Of a stretch of 64,000 bases of DNA, positions 7,444 through 15,284 are shown in pieces. The notes below the pieces were generated by a model. It saw only the letters and a list, made by a program, of their open reading frames with translations. It had not been told where the DNA came from and ran no database searches. Position numbers and translations under genes: made by a program. Numbering within the stretch: position 1 is the stretch's first letter; each line of letters begins with the position of its first letter. The DNA is from Actinophytocola sp050699935 (GTDB lineage Bacteria > Actinomycetota > Actinomycetes > Mycobacteriales > Pseudonocardiaceae). The stretch covers positions 4,771 through 68,770 of the forward strand of contig NZ_JBOHGB010000019.1 of the NCBI RefSeq assembly GCF_050699935.1. Reading direction: 5' to 3'.

Positions 7444-8954
7444 CCGCACGGATCACACCGACGCCCGGCCCGCCCGGCGACCCGGTCGGCCACCACCGCA
7501 CGGCGCTCACGATCAGCCCCGACGACCTGCCGGCGCGGGCGAAGTCGTTGCTGGACAAGGGATACCGGGTGGCCCTGGTCGCCGGCCACGAGGACGTCGG
7601 CAACACCGGGCTGCGGGCGGTGTACCTGTTCACCGCGGCCGACCCGGACCGCCGCGTCGAGCTGGCGGTCCCGGTGCCCCGCGACACCCCGAGGGTGCCG
7701 AGCCTCGCGCGCATGTCCGCGGTGGCGGGCCGGTTCGAACGCGAGCTGCACGACCTGTTCGGCATCGCCACGGTGGGCCACCCGATGCCGCGACGGCTGG
7801 TTCGCCACGGGCACTGGCCGCGCGGCTGGTACCCGATGCTCGCGAGTGCCGGTGAGCCACCGGAGTTCGCCGCCGCCGAGGTCCCGGCCCCGATCGACGA
7901 GGCGGAGGTCTCCCTCGGCCCGGTGCACGCCGGGGTGACCGAGCCGAGCCAGTTCCGCCTCACCGTGGACGGCGAGCGGATCACCGCGGTCGGCGGCCGG
8001 CTCTGGTATGTCCACAAAGGAATCGAGCGGCTGTTCCACGGCCGCGTGCCCGCCGCGGCCGTGGAGCTGACCGAGCGGATCAGCGGCGACACGGCCGTGG
8101 GTCACACGCTGGCGTTCTGCCTCGCCGTCGAGGACGCGAGCGGTCACCGGGTCTCGCCGGACGTCCAGCGGATCCGGGCGGTCCTGCTGGAGCTGGAGCG
8201 GCTGTACAACCACGCCGGCGACCTGGGCGCGCTGTGCGGCCACGCGGGGCAGAGCATGCTGGACGCGCACGCGCAGCGGATTCGAGAGGAGCTGTTGCGC
8301 CTCAACGACACCGTGACCGGCCACCGGCTGCTCCGCGGCGCGGTCCACCCGGGCGGGGTGACGGTGCGCAGCCTGCCCGACCCGGGCCGGCTCGAGTCGC
8401 TCGCCGCCGACCTGGCCGAGGTCGTGGAGCTGGTGCTCGACAGCAGCGTCGTGGTCGACCGGTTCACCGGCACCGCGGTGCTGACCGAGGCGCGGGCGCG
8501 CGAGCACGGCGCGCTGGGCTACGTGGCGCGGGCGAGCGGCCTGACCGTGGACGCGCGCCACGACCACCCGTTCCTGCCCGGCGACCCGCCGCGCGCGTAC
8601 GACCGCATGGACGGCGACGTGCTGTCGCGGTTCCTCGCCCGGGCGGCGGAGTTCGCCGACTCGGTCCGGCTCATCACCGCGCTCACCGAGGAGGGCTTCG
8701 ACCACACGGCCGAGCCGCCGCTGGCCCGCCGCATCGCACCGGCGACCGGCGTGGGCATCGTCGAGGGCTGGCGCGGCACGATCACCCACCGCGTGGAGCT
8801 GTCCGCGGACGGCACCCTCACGCGGGCCAAGGTCGTCGACCCGAGCTTCGTCAACTGGGCGACCCTGCCGCTGGCGCTGACCGGCACGGACGTGGCCGAC
8901 TTCCCGCTGGCCACCCGCAGCTTCAACCTGTCCGTGGCGGGCAACGACCTGTAG
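7440..8954 (+). CDS. HyfG-like NuoC-NuoD fusion without nickel ligands
   Basis: 504 residues. Residues 1-165 resemble NuoC/30-kDa (RFERELHDLFGI, GHPMPRRLVRH). Residues 175-504 resemble NuoD and the hydrogenase large subunit (LWYVHKGIERL, LELERLYNHAGDLGALCGHAG). In active group 4 hydrogenases the Ni-Fe centre is held by CxxC near the start of the large-subunit domain and by DPCxxC near the end. Here the first motif reads ISGDTAVGH (Ser215, Thr218) and the second DPSFVNW (Ser469, Asn472), so all four cysteines are gone. It cannot bind Ni-Fe in the known way. It resembles energy-converting-hydrogenase-related subunits, with a NuoD-like pocket that may bind a quinone or another acceptor. It is the last gene of the operon. 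Confidence 0.88.
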   Translation: MTARITPTPGPPGDPVGHHRTALTISPDDLPARAKSLLDKGYRVALVAGHEDVGNTGLRAVYLFTAADPDRRVELAVPVPRDTPRVPSLARMSAVAGRFERELHDLFGIATVGHPMPRRLVRHGHWPRGWYPMLASAGEPPEFAAAEVPAPIDEAEVSLGPVHAGVTEPSQFRLTVDGERITAVGGRLWYVHKGIERLFHGRVPAAAVELTERISGDTAVGHTLAFCLAVEDASGHRVSPDVQRIRAVLLELERLYNHAGDLGALCGHAGQSMLDAHAQRIREELLRLNDTVTGHRLLRGAVHPGGVTVRSLPDPGRLESLAADLAEVVELVLDSSVVVDRFTGTAVLTEARAREHGALGYVARASGLTVDARHDHPFLPGDPPRAYDRMDGDVLSRFLARAAEFADSVRLITALTEEGFDHTAEPPLARRIAPATGVGIVEGWRGTITHRVELSADGTLTRAKVVDPSFVNWATLPLALTGTDVADFPLATRSFNLSVAGNDL

Positions 8955-8958
8955 TACG

Positions 8959-10455
8959 TCAGCCGTCGCCGTAGGTGGCCCGCAGCCTGGTCTTGCGTAC
9001 CTTGCCCGACCCGGTGCGGGGCAGCTCGGTCGCGAACACGACCGACGCCGGGATCTTGTACCTCGCGATCCGCGCGGCAAGGAACTCCCGCAGCTCGGCG
9101 GGCTCGACGCCGGCCCCGTCGCGCAGCACCACGACCGCCCGGCCGACCTCGCCCCACGTCTCGTGCGCGACGCCGATGACCGCGCAGTCCGCGACGGCCG
9201 GGTGCTGGCGGAGCGCGTCCTCCACCTCGGCCGGGTAGACGTTCTCGCCACCGGAGATGATCAGGTCCTTGATGCGGTCGCGGATGTAGAGGTACCCCTC
9301 GCCGTCGCCGACCGCCACGTCGCCGGTGCGCAGCCAGCCGTCGGCCGACAGGACGGCCGCGGTCTCGGCGGGCTTGTCCCAGTACCCGTGCATGACGTGC
9401 GGGCCCTGAACCACGACCTCGCCCGGCTCGCCCGGTGCGACGTCGGCGCCGTCCGGGCCGACCACGCGCACGTCGGTGAAGAAGCACGGCGTGCCGGCCG
9501 AGCCGACCTTGCGCCGGCTCTCCCCGGCACGCAGGAACAGCGCGCTCGGCCCGGACTCGGTGAGTCCGTAGCCCTGCAGGAAGGTCAGCCCGCGCGCCTG
9601 GTAGGTGGTGATGACCTGCTCGGGCACCGGCGCGCCACCGCAGATCATCGTGCGCACCGAGGCCAGGTCGGCGTCCGCCCAGCCGGGCGAGGCGGCGATG
9701 GCCTGGAACATCGCGGGCACGCCGAACAGGTAGGTGACGCGGTGCTCGGCGATCAGCTCGAGCGAGCGTGCCGGGTCGAAGGCCGGCATGAGCACGACCG
9801 TTCCGCCCTTGAGCAGCGTCGGCAGCACGGTCTGGTTGAGCGCGGCGACGTGGAACATCGGCGCGTTCACCAGGGTCACCTCGGCACTGGTGAGGTCGAC
9901 GTCGATGAGCACGTTGAAGCTGTTCCAGTGGATGTTGGCGTGGGACAGCGCCGCGCCCTTCGGCCGCCCGGTGGTGCCCGAGGTGTACATGACGACCGCG
10001 ATGTCCTCCTGGTCGACCGGCTCGTCGAGCGGGTCCTCCGGGGCGTCGGCCAGAAGCCGTTCGTAGGTGTCGAAGTCGATCACGTGCGGCACGACGTCGC
10101 GCAGGGCCGTCGCGGTCTCCCGGTGTGCGGGGGAGTGCACGAGCACCGTCGTGCCGCTGTCGCCGATGATGTAGGCCAGCTCGGCCGGGGCGAGCCGGGA
10201 GTTGAGCGGGAGGAAGATCGCGCCGAGCATGCCGGCGCCGAACAGCGTCTCCAGGAAGACCCCGTGGTTCGGCCCGAGGTAGGCGATCCGGTCCCCGCTG
10301 CCGACGCCGACGCGGGCGAGTGCGTGTGCCAACCTGGTGCAGCGCCGGTGCAGCCCGGCGTATGTCCACTTGCGACCGTCGGCCACCACTGCCGTGGCGT
10401 CGGGCGACATCCGCGCCCGGCGGGCGGTCCACGAGCCGATGCCTTGGTTACGCAT
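8959..10455 (-). CDS. Acyl-CoA synthetase (AMP-forming, FadD-like)
   Basis: 498 residues of the ANL superfamily. The AMP-binding P-loop is MYTSGTTGRPKGA, the adenylate-binding motif GYGLTESGPSA, and the hinge region DGWLRTGDVA followed by DRIKDLIISGGENVYP. The catalytic lysine lies in RTGSGKVRKT near the C-terminus. Such enzymes activate a carboxylic acid as an acyl-adenylate and then form its CoA thioester; the substrate cannot be read from the sequence. The ATG at 10455 is chosen because GGGAAGGGA lies just upstream. The gene converges on the Ehr-like operon with only 4 bases between stops and has no evident functional link to it. Confidence 0.88.
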   Translation of the reverse strand: MRNQGIGSWTARRARMSPDATAVVADGRKWTYAGLHRRCTRLAHALARVGVGSGDRIAYLGPNHGVFLETLFGAGMLGAIFLPLNSRLAPAELAYIIGDSGTTVLVHSPAHRETATALRDVVPHVIDFDTYERLLADAPEDPLDEPVDQEDIAVVMYTSGTTGRPKGAALSHANIHWNSFNVLIDVDLTSAEVTLVNAPMFHVAALNQTVLPTLLKGGTVVLMPAFDPARSLELIAEHRVTYLFGVPAMFQAIAASPGWADADLASVRTMICGGAPVPEQVITTYQARGLTFLQGYGLTESGPSALFLRAGESRRKVGSAGTPCFFTDVRVVGPDGADVAPGEPGEVVVQGPHVMHGYWDKPAETAAVLSADGWLRTGDVAVGDGEGYLYIRDRIKDLIISGGENVYPAEVEDALRQHPAVADCAVIGVAHETWGEVGRAVVVLRDGAGVEPAELREFLAARIARYKIPASVVFATELPRTGSGKVRKTRLRATYGDG

Positions 10456-10608
10456 GCGCCGGTCCCTTCCCCGTTCGGCGGGCATCAAAGGTAGGTACGG
10501 AACTGGTGACGGTCAACGATCCGTGGCGGCTGAGCTGGGCAGATGGAAATTCTGTAACCGAATGGAGGCACGGTGTCTTTCTTGATCGGTCGATACACTG
10601 TTTGAACT

Positions 10609-11103
10609 GTGCGACAGGGGTTGCTTGTACTGGCCGGCTTGGCCGCGGGCATCGGCGCCGCCCGGCTGGCGCTGCTCGTGATCAAAGTGGAGGGTGCGAG
10701 CATGGCGCCGACCTTCCGGTCCGGCGACACGGTGCTGACGATCCGCCGCACCCTGCGACCCACCGTCCGGCGCGGCGAGGTGGTCGTGTGCCGGCGGCCG
10801 GACGGCATGCCCGGGCCGTACTCGTACCTGATCAAGCGGGTCGTCGCGGTCGCCGGGGACCCGGTGCCGGGCGATCCGGGCGGCGAGGGCGAGACGATCT
10901 CCGCGGGCCGGATCTACGTGCGTGGCGACGGCGAGCGCAGCCTCGACTCACGGGCCTTCGGGGCCATTCCGGTGGATCACGTGGTCGGGCACGTGGTCGT
11001 CCGGCTCGCGCAGGCCCGGGCGGGCGAACCACGCACGCACGCGGTGGCCGGTGCCACGCCCGGCCTGCGATCGTCGAGCGATGCGGATACGGGTGGAGGC
11101 TGA
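10609..11103 (+). CDS. S26-family signal peptidase-like protein
   Basis: 164 residues from a GTG start. One N-terminal membrane helix (LLVLAGLAAGIGAARLALLV) is followed by the serine box VEGASMAPTF, where Ser is the nucleophile, and the lysine box YLIKRVVAVAGD, giving the Ser-Lys dyad of type I signal peptidases. The box near residue 105 (IYVRGDGERSLDSRAFG) matches the family's substrate-binding loop. It is smaller than a housekeeping LepB and more like the small S26 peptidases that sit beside special export substrates, but no such substrate is adjacent. The C-terminal 30 residues are low complexity and overlap the next gene by 23 bases. Confidence 0.75.
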   Translation: MRQGLLVLAGLAAGIGAARLALLVIKVEGASMAPTFRSGDTVLTIRRTLRPTVRRGEVVVCRRPDGMPGPYSYLIKRVVAVAGDPVPGDPGGEGETISAGRIYVRGDGERSLDSRAFGAIPVDHVVGHVVVRLAQARAGEPRTHAVAGATPGLRSSSDADTGGG

Positions 11104-11386
11104 GGCCGCAGCGGTGCGGGCGCGACTGGTCGCCCCGGACGACTACGCGGACTTCGCGGTGGAGCTGGCGGTCGGCGCCGAGGCGGCGGCTGCGGCGCTG
11201 GCCGGCCGGCTCGAGCTGACCGGCGACCAGGCGTGGGTCGAGGAGTCGTGGCTGCGCGAGCTGGGCGCGTACGACGCGGACCACCGCCGCGAGCCGTACG
11301 AGCGCATGCTCGACTACGCCCGCGACCACGGCTGGCTCGACGCGCGCGGGCGCATCGCCGCACACGTCGTCCGCGCCGGAGCGTGA
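11081..11386 (+). CDS. Small acidic protein of unknown function
   Basis: 101 residues, rich in Ala, Glu, Asp and Arg, with no membrane segment or signal peptide. The sequence predicts mainly helix (EAEAAAVRARLVAPDDYADF and EPYERMLDYARDHGWLDARG). I do not recognise the family. Its start lies inside the end of the S26 peptidase gene (23-base overlap), so the two are probably co-transcribed. Third codon positions are strongly G/C, as in its neighbours, which supports coding. Confidence 0.6.
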   Translation: MRIRVEAEAAAVRARLVAPDDYADFAVELAVGAEAAAAALAGRLELTGDQAWVEESWLRELGAYDADHRREPYERMLDYARDHGWLDARGRIAAHVVRAGA

Positions 11387-11425
11387 GGCTGGCGTTTCAC
11401 CCCGACCGTGTGCGAGCCTGCCCGC

Positions 11426-11884
11426 GTGCGTCCGACGCTGTACGAGTTCGCCGGTGGTGAGCCCGCGTTCCTGGCCCTCGCCACGGCGCACCACGCGCGC
11501 TGCCTCGCCGACCCGGAGCTGAACCACCCGTTCTCCCATCCCGACCAGCACCCGCGGCACGTCGAGCGGCTGGCCCACTACTGGGCGGAGGTCCTCGGCG
11601 GCCCGCCGCGGTTCTCCGAGTCGTGCGGGGACCACTCGGCTGTCATGCGCATGCACAGCGGCGAGGGGGAGATCACCGACCTCGGCCGCCGGTTCTACGA
11701 GTGCTTCGTCGCCGCGATGGACGACGCCGGGCTTCCCGAGGACCCCGAGTTCCGCGCGGCGATGCGGGCGTACATGAGGGCCGCGGTGGACGAGGTGCTG
11801 TCCTACGGAGACGAGCCGCCGGCGGCCGGGCTGCCCATGCCGCACTGGTCCTGGGACGGCCCCGTCGCCGCCTGGCCCAGGTGA
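11426..11884 (+). CDS. Group II truncated hemoglobin
   Basis: 152 residues (158 if the in-frame GTG at 11408 is used). The truncated-globin fold is recognisable from TLYEFAGGEPAFLALATAHH, ELNHPFSHPDQHPRHVERLAHYWAEVLGG and MHSGEGEITDLGRRFYECFV. His in HPRHVERL or SVMRMHS-type positions would be the haem ligands, and the conserved tryptophan of the group II signature is seen in HYWAEVLGG. Such proteins bind O2 or NO and are often linked to nitrosative stress. No clear ribosome binding site decides between the two GTG starts. It stands alone. Confidence 0.8.
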   Translation: MRPTLYEFAGGEPAFLALATAHHARCLADPELNHPFSHPDQHPRHVERLAHYWAEVLGGPPRFSESCGDHSAVMRMHSGEGEITDLGRRFYECFVAAMDDAGLPEDPEFRAAMRAYMRAAVDEVLSYGDEPPAAGLPMPHWSWDGPVAAWPR

Positions 11885-11992
11885 TCGCCCGCACAAGCTC
11901 CCGGTTCGTCAAGGACTTTCGGACGGCGTTTCCGTAACGGGTCGGCGAACTCCCGCGACCCCCGACTATCGGGGAATCGCTAGGAGCTGCGC

Positions 11993-13390
11993 ATGACGAG
12001 AAATCTGCTCGAACCGGCGTCGATCGATGCTCTCCGCGCGGGGTTCGGCGGTCGGGTCGTGACCACCTCGGACGCCGACTACGAGGACGTGCGTGCCGTC
12101 TTCAACTCGATGATCACCGCCCGGCCGCAGGTGATCGCCCAGGTCGAGACCGCCGCGGACATCCCGATCGCGCTCGACTTCGCCCGGATGAACCGCCTCG
12201 ACGTCGCGATCCGCAGCGGCGGGCACAGCGTCGCGGGCGCGAGCCTGGCCGACGGCGGGCTCGTGATCGACTTGCGCCGGCTCGACGACGTCCGGGTCGA
12301 CCCCGACCAGCGCACCGTGCGCGTCGGCGGCGGCGCGGTGTGGGCCGATGTGGACCGGGCGACCCAGCACCACGGCCTCGCGACCACCGGTGGCCGGGTG
12401 TCCACGACCGGCGTCGCCGGGCTGACCCTGGGCGGCGGATCCGGCTGGATCGAGCGCAAGTTCGGCCTCGCCTGCGACAACCTCCTCTCGGTCGACCTCG
12501 TCACCGCCGACGGCCGCCGGCTGACCGCGAACGAGCAGGAGAACCAGGAGCTGTTCTGGGCGCTGCACGGCGGGGGTGGCAACTTCGGCATCGCGACCGC
12601 GTTCACGCTGCGGCTGCACGAGCTGCCGGACTTCTCGATGGCGCTGCTGGTGTGGCCGGCGGACCAGAGCCGCGCGGTCGCCACGGCGTACCGGTCGCTG
12701 CTGGCCGACGCGCCCGACGAGGCCGGCGGCGGGCTCATCTATCTCACCGGCCCGGCCGAGGAGTTCGTGCCGGCACACCTGCACGGCACGCTGTGTGCCG
12801 TGGTGCTGGTGACCTACTGCGGTCCCGAGGCCGAGCTGCGTGAGCTCATCGCCCCGCTGCTCGCCATGGCGCCGGAAGGCCGGCTGATCACCGACATCCC
12901 CTACGTGGAGTTCCAGTCGATGCTCGACGACCCGCCCGGGTACCGGAACTACTGGTCGGCCGAGCATCTGAAGGACCTCCCGGACGAGGCGCTGGACCGG
13001 TTCTGCGAGCGGGCCTACGACATGATCGTCCCGTCACCGTCGCAGCACCTCCTGTTGCCGCTCGGCGGCGCGGTGGCGCGTGGCGCGGCGTGGCCGGGTT
13101 TCAGCCGGAACGACTCGTGGATGGTCCACCCGCTGGGCCTGTGGTCCGACCCGGCCGACGACGACCGCGCGCGGGCGTGGGCGCGCAACCTCCAGGCGGA
13201 CGTCCGCCCGTGGTCGACCGGCGACGTGTACCTCAACTTCATCGGCGACGAGGGCGAGGAGCGGGTGGTGGCCGGCTACGGGCTGGACAACTACCGGCGG
13301 CTCGCGAAGCTGAAGGCCGAGCTCGACCCGGACAACGTGTTCAACCGGTGGCACAACGTGCGCCCGGCGCGGGCGGGGACCGGCGTCTGA
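11993..13390 (+). CDS. FAD-linked oxidase (berberine-bridge-enzyme type)
   Basis: 465 residues. The N-terminal half is the FAD-binding PCMH domain: IRSGGHSVAGASL with the His that often bonds covalently to FAD, then TVRVGGGAVWADVDRATQHHGL and GGRVSTTGVAGLTLGGGSGW. The C-terminal end carries the BBE domain with the typical VYLNFIGDEGEERVVAGYG and LKAELDPDNVFNRWHN. These enzymes oxidise alcohols, sugars or secondary metabolites using O2. Its actual substrate is unknown and there is no biosynthetic neighbour. The ATG is preceded by AGGAG at 11982-11986. Confidence 0.87.
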   Translation: MTRNLLEPASIDALRAGFGGRVVTTSDADYEDVRAVFNSMITARPQVIAQVETAADIPIALDFARMNRLDVAIRSGGHSVAGASLADGGLVIDLRRLDDVRVDPDQRTVRVGGGAVWADVDRATQHHGLATTGGRVSTTGVAGLTLGGGSGWIERKFGLACDNLLSVDLVTADGRRLTANEQENQELFWALHGGGGNFGIATAFTLRLHELPDFSMALLVWPADQSRAVATAYRSLLADAPDEAGGGLIYLTGPAEEFVPAHLHGTLCAVVLVTYCGPEAELRELIAPLLAMAPEGRLITDIPYVEFQSMLDDPPGYRNYWSAEHLKDLPDEALDRFCERAYDMIVPSPSQHLLLPLGGAVARGAAWPGFSRNDSWMVHPLGLWSDPADDDRARAWARNLQADVRPWSTGDVYLNFIGDEGEERVVAGYGLDNYRRLAKLKAELDPDNVFNRWHNVRPARAGTGV

Positions 13391-13473
13391 CGCGGCGACC
13401 CTCCGCTGCGGCAACCCGCTGGCGCGGGAACCGTGGTACCCGGAGCATTGCCCCACCCGCGGCGCTGGCCGAC

Positions 13474-13510
13474 GATGTCAGGGCGACCCACTCCGGACCG
13501 CCCTGACATC
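13474..13510 (+). promoter_or_regulatory. Perfect inverted repeat touching the ribosome binding site of the MetE-like gene
   Basis: Arms 13474-13485 and 13499-13510 are a perfect 12-base inverted repeat (GATGTCAGGGCG and its complement) around a 13-base loop. The right arm ends directly before GAGGAG (13511-13516), the ribosome binding site for the GTG at 13522. As RNA it would form a stable hairpin beside the binding site; as DNA it could be an operator. It could also be the terminator of the upstream oxidase gene. None of these is proved. No cobalamin or SAM riboswitch consensus was seen here. Confidence 0.65.
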
Positions 13511-13521
13511 GAGGAGCGCCC

Positions 13522-14571
13522 GTGCCTTCGTTGCCCCTGCTGCCGACGTCGCTGGTCGGCAGCTACGCCCAACCCGAGTGGCTGATCGACCGTTCGAAGC
13601 TCGCCGGGCGCTTTCCGCCGCGGGTGCGGGCGAAGGAGCTGTGGCGGGTCGCGCCGGAGTACCTCGCCCAGGCCCAGGACGACGCGACGCTGCTCGCGAT
13701 CCATGCCCAGGAGCGGGCCGGCCTGGACATCGTCACCGACGGCGAGATCCGGCGGGAGAGCTACTCGAACCACTTCGCCACCGAGCTCGACGGTGTCGAC
13801 GTGGACAACCCCGGCACGGCACTCGACCGCAGCGGCCATCCCAACCCGGTCCCGCGGATCACCGGCCCGATCCGCCGATCGCGCCCGGTCGAGGTCGGCG
13901 ACCTGGCGTTCCTGCGCGCCAACACGACGCACGTCGTGAAGATGACCGTGCCCGGCCCGTTCACGATGAGCCAGCAGGCGCAGAACGACCACTACCCGGA
14001 CCTCGAGGCGGCCGCGATGGGCTACGCGGCCGCGGTCAACGCGGAGGTTCGCGACCTGTTCGCCGCGGGCGCGGACATCGTGCAGATCGACGAGCCGTAC
14101 ATGCAGGCCCGCCCCGACGCGGCGCGCGCGTACGGCCTGGCCGCCCTTAACGCCGCGCTGGACGGTGTCGCCAGCACTGTCACCGGCACGACCGCGGTGC
14201 ACATCTGCTTCGGCTACGCGGCGATCATCCACGAGCGGCCCTCCGGCTACTCGTTCCTCCCGGAGCTCGCCGGCTGCCCGGTGGACCAGATCTCGATCGA
14301 GACCGCACAGTCCGGACTGGACCTCGGCGTGCTGTCCGACCTGTCCGAGAAGACGATCATTCTCGGCGTGATCGACCTGTCCGACCACGACGTGGAGCCG
14401 GCGTCGGTGGTGGCGGGACGGGTGCGGCGGGCCTTCGACCGGATGCCGCCGGAGCGGCTCGTGATCGCCACGGACTGCGGGATGAAGTACCTGCCCCGCG
14501 AGTCCGCGGAGGGCAAGCTGCGTGCCATGGCCGAGGCGGCGCGCCTGCTGCGCGCGGAGCTGGGCTCCTGA
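13522..14571 (+). CDS. Core-MetE-type methyltransferase (cobalamin-independent methionine synthase family)
   Basis: 349 residues, about the size of the catalytic C-terminal half of MetE alone. Zinc ligands are visible: His and Cys in VHICFGY, Glu in SIETAQSGLDL and Cys in ATDCGMKYL. Other family segments are TDGEIRRESYSNHF, KMTVPGPFTMS and VQIDEPYMQARP. MetE-family proteins move a methyl or alkyl group to a thiol such as homocysteine; single-domain members include core MetE proteins and epoxyalkane:coenzyme M transferases. Which donor is used here is not clear. The start is the GTG after GAGGAG. A large inverted repeat lies immediately upstream. Confidence 0.82.
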   Translation: MPSLPLLPTSLVGSYAQPEWLIDRSKLAGRFPPRVRAKELWRVAPEYLAQAQDDATLLAIHAQERAGLDIVTDGEIRRESYSNHFATELDGVDVDNPGTALDRSGHPNPVPRITGPIRRSRPVEVGDLAFLRANTTHVVKMTVPGPFTMSQQAQNDHYPDLEAAAMGYAAAVNAEVRDLFAAGADIVQIDEPYMQARPDAARAYGLAALNAALDGVASTVTGTTAVHICFGYAAIIHERPSGYSFLPELAGCPVDQISIETAQSGLDLGVLSDLSEKTIILGVIDLSDHDVEPASVVAGRVRRAFDRMPPERLVIATDCGMKYLPRESAEGKLRAMAEAARLLRAELGS

Positions 14572-14783
14572 GTCCGGCAAGAATGCACGTGCGGTAACTC
14601 CAGGCTCGTGCGGTGCCCGGAATAGTTGGTCCTCGCCACTCACAAGAGTGGACGGGTGCGCATTTCCCATCGCCAACGCGATTTGTGCTGTTATCTTTCC
14701 GAACGGTGATGCTGCCCGATACGGGATGGTGCTCCTTGGGGAATTCCTCAGCGCGGAGATTCCAGTGCAAAGGAAGTGGGGAA

Positions 14784-15197
14784 ATGTCAAGAATGCGATT
14801 CGCCGGTGTTGTCGTCGGTGTCCTGGCGCTCGTCGTGCTGGGTGCCGGAACGGCGGGGGCTACGACCACGTCCACCGGCGGTGGTGTGGTGGAAACGGTT
14901 CGGGCGCCGGCCAAGCTGGCCTACGGGGACGGTTGTACCAAGGTGCCGGACTCGTACCTCGGGGCCAACTTCCGGCCGGCTTGCGACAAACACGACAACT
15001 GCTACAGCAGCGATAGCAGCACGGACCGGCTGGATTGCGACAAACGACTCGCGGTCAACCTCGTGAAGGCTTGCAAGGCCGAATTCGGAAAGTACAACCC
15101 GCTGCGGTACAGCTGTATCGACATGGCGGGCAAATACTACCTCGGCGTACGTGCGTTCGGTGAGTCGCACTACGACGGGACAGGTGATCCCAGCTAG
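14784..15197 (+). CDS. Secreted prokaryotic phospholipase A2
   Basis: 137 residues. A signal peptide of about 27 residues (MSRMRF, hydrophobic core, then AGTAGA) indicates secretion. The mature part has the prokaryotic phospholipase A2 signature: CDKHDNCY with the catalytic His-Asp pair, preceded by GANFRPA and followed by CDKRLAVNLVKACKAEFG. Paired cysteines probably form disulphides. The protein would cut the sn-2 ester of phospholipids outside the cell. The ATG at 14784 follows AAGTGGGGA. A palindromic repeat begins 11 bases after the stop and probably serves as terminator with the convergent kinase gene. Confidence 0.85.
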   Translation: MSRMRFAGVVVGVLALVVLGAGTAGATTTSTGGGVVETVRAPAKLAYGDGCTKVPDSYLGANFRPACDKHDNCYSSDSSTDRLDCDKRLAVNLVKACKAEFGKYNPLRYSCIDMAGKYYLGVRAFGESHYDGTGDPS

Positions 15198-15207
15198 CGC
15201 GGTATCC

Positions 15208-15260
15208 GCCTGGAAGGACGCCATCCGGACACTCAGCGTCTGGAAGGCGTCCTTCCAGGC
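15208..15260. repeat. Palindromic repeat, copy 1 of 5 (probable terminator)
   Basis: Arms 15208-15222 and 15246-15260 are perfectly complementary over 15 bases (GCCTGGAAGGACGCC type). The element lies between two convergent genes, the phospholipase and the kinase. Related palindromes occur at 23346, 26530, 42898 and 45666. All have the same arm core GGAAGGACGCC and similar centre, so they form a family rather than chance hairpins. No U-tract follows, which is usual for actinomycete terminators. Confidence 0.8.
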
Positions 15261-15284
15261 CGTTCAGCCGGGGCCGGGCCGCGC

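Noticed and set aside
1819..8954. A functional hydrogenase-4 or a second complex I
   Set aside because: All four nickel-binding cysteines are missing from the large subunit, and the subunit wording (CNGC, HyfB/C/E types) differs from Nuo. NuoE, F, G and I are not in this operon.
10505..10640. Possible small peptide upstream of the S26 peptidase, as a RiPP precursor
   Set aside because: An open frame exists, but its third codon positions are not G/C-biased, there is no ribosome binding site, and no RiPP enzyme is nearby.
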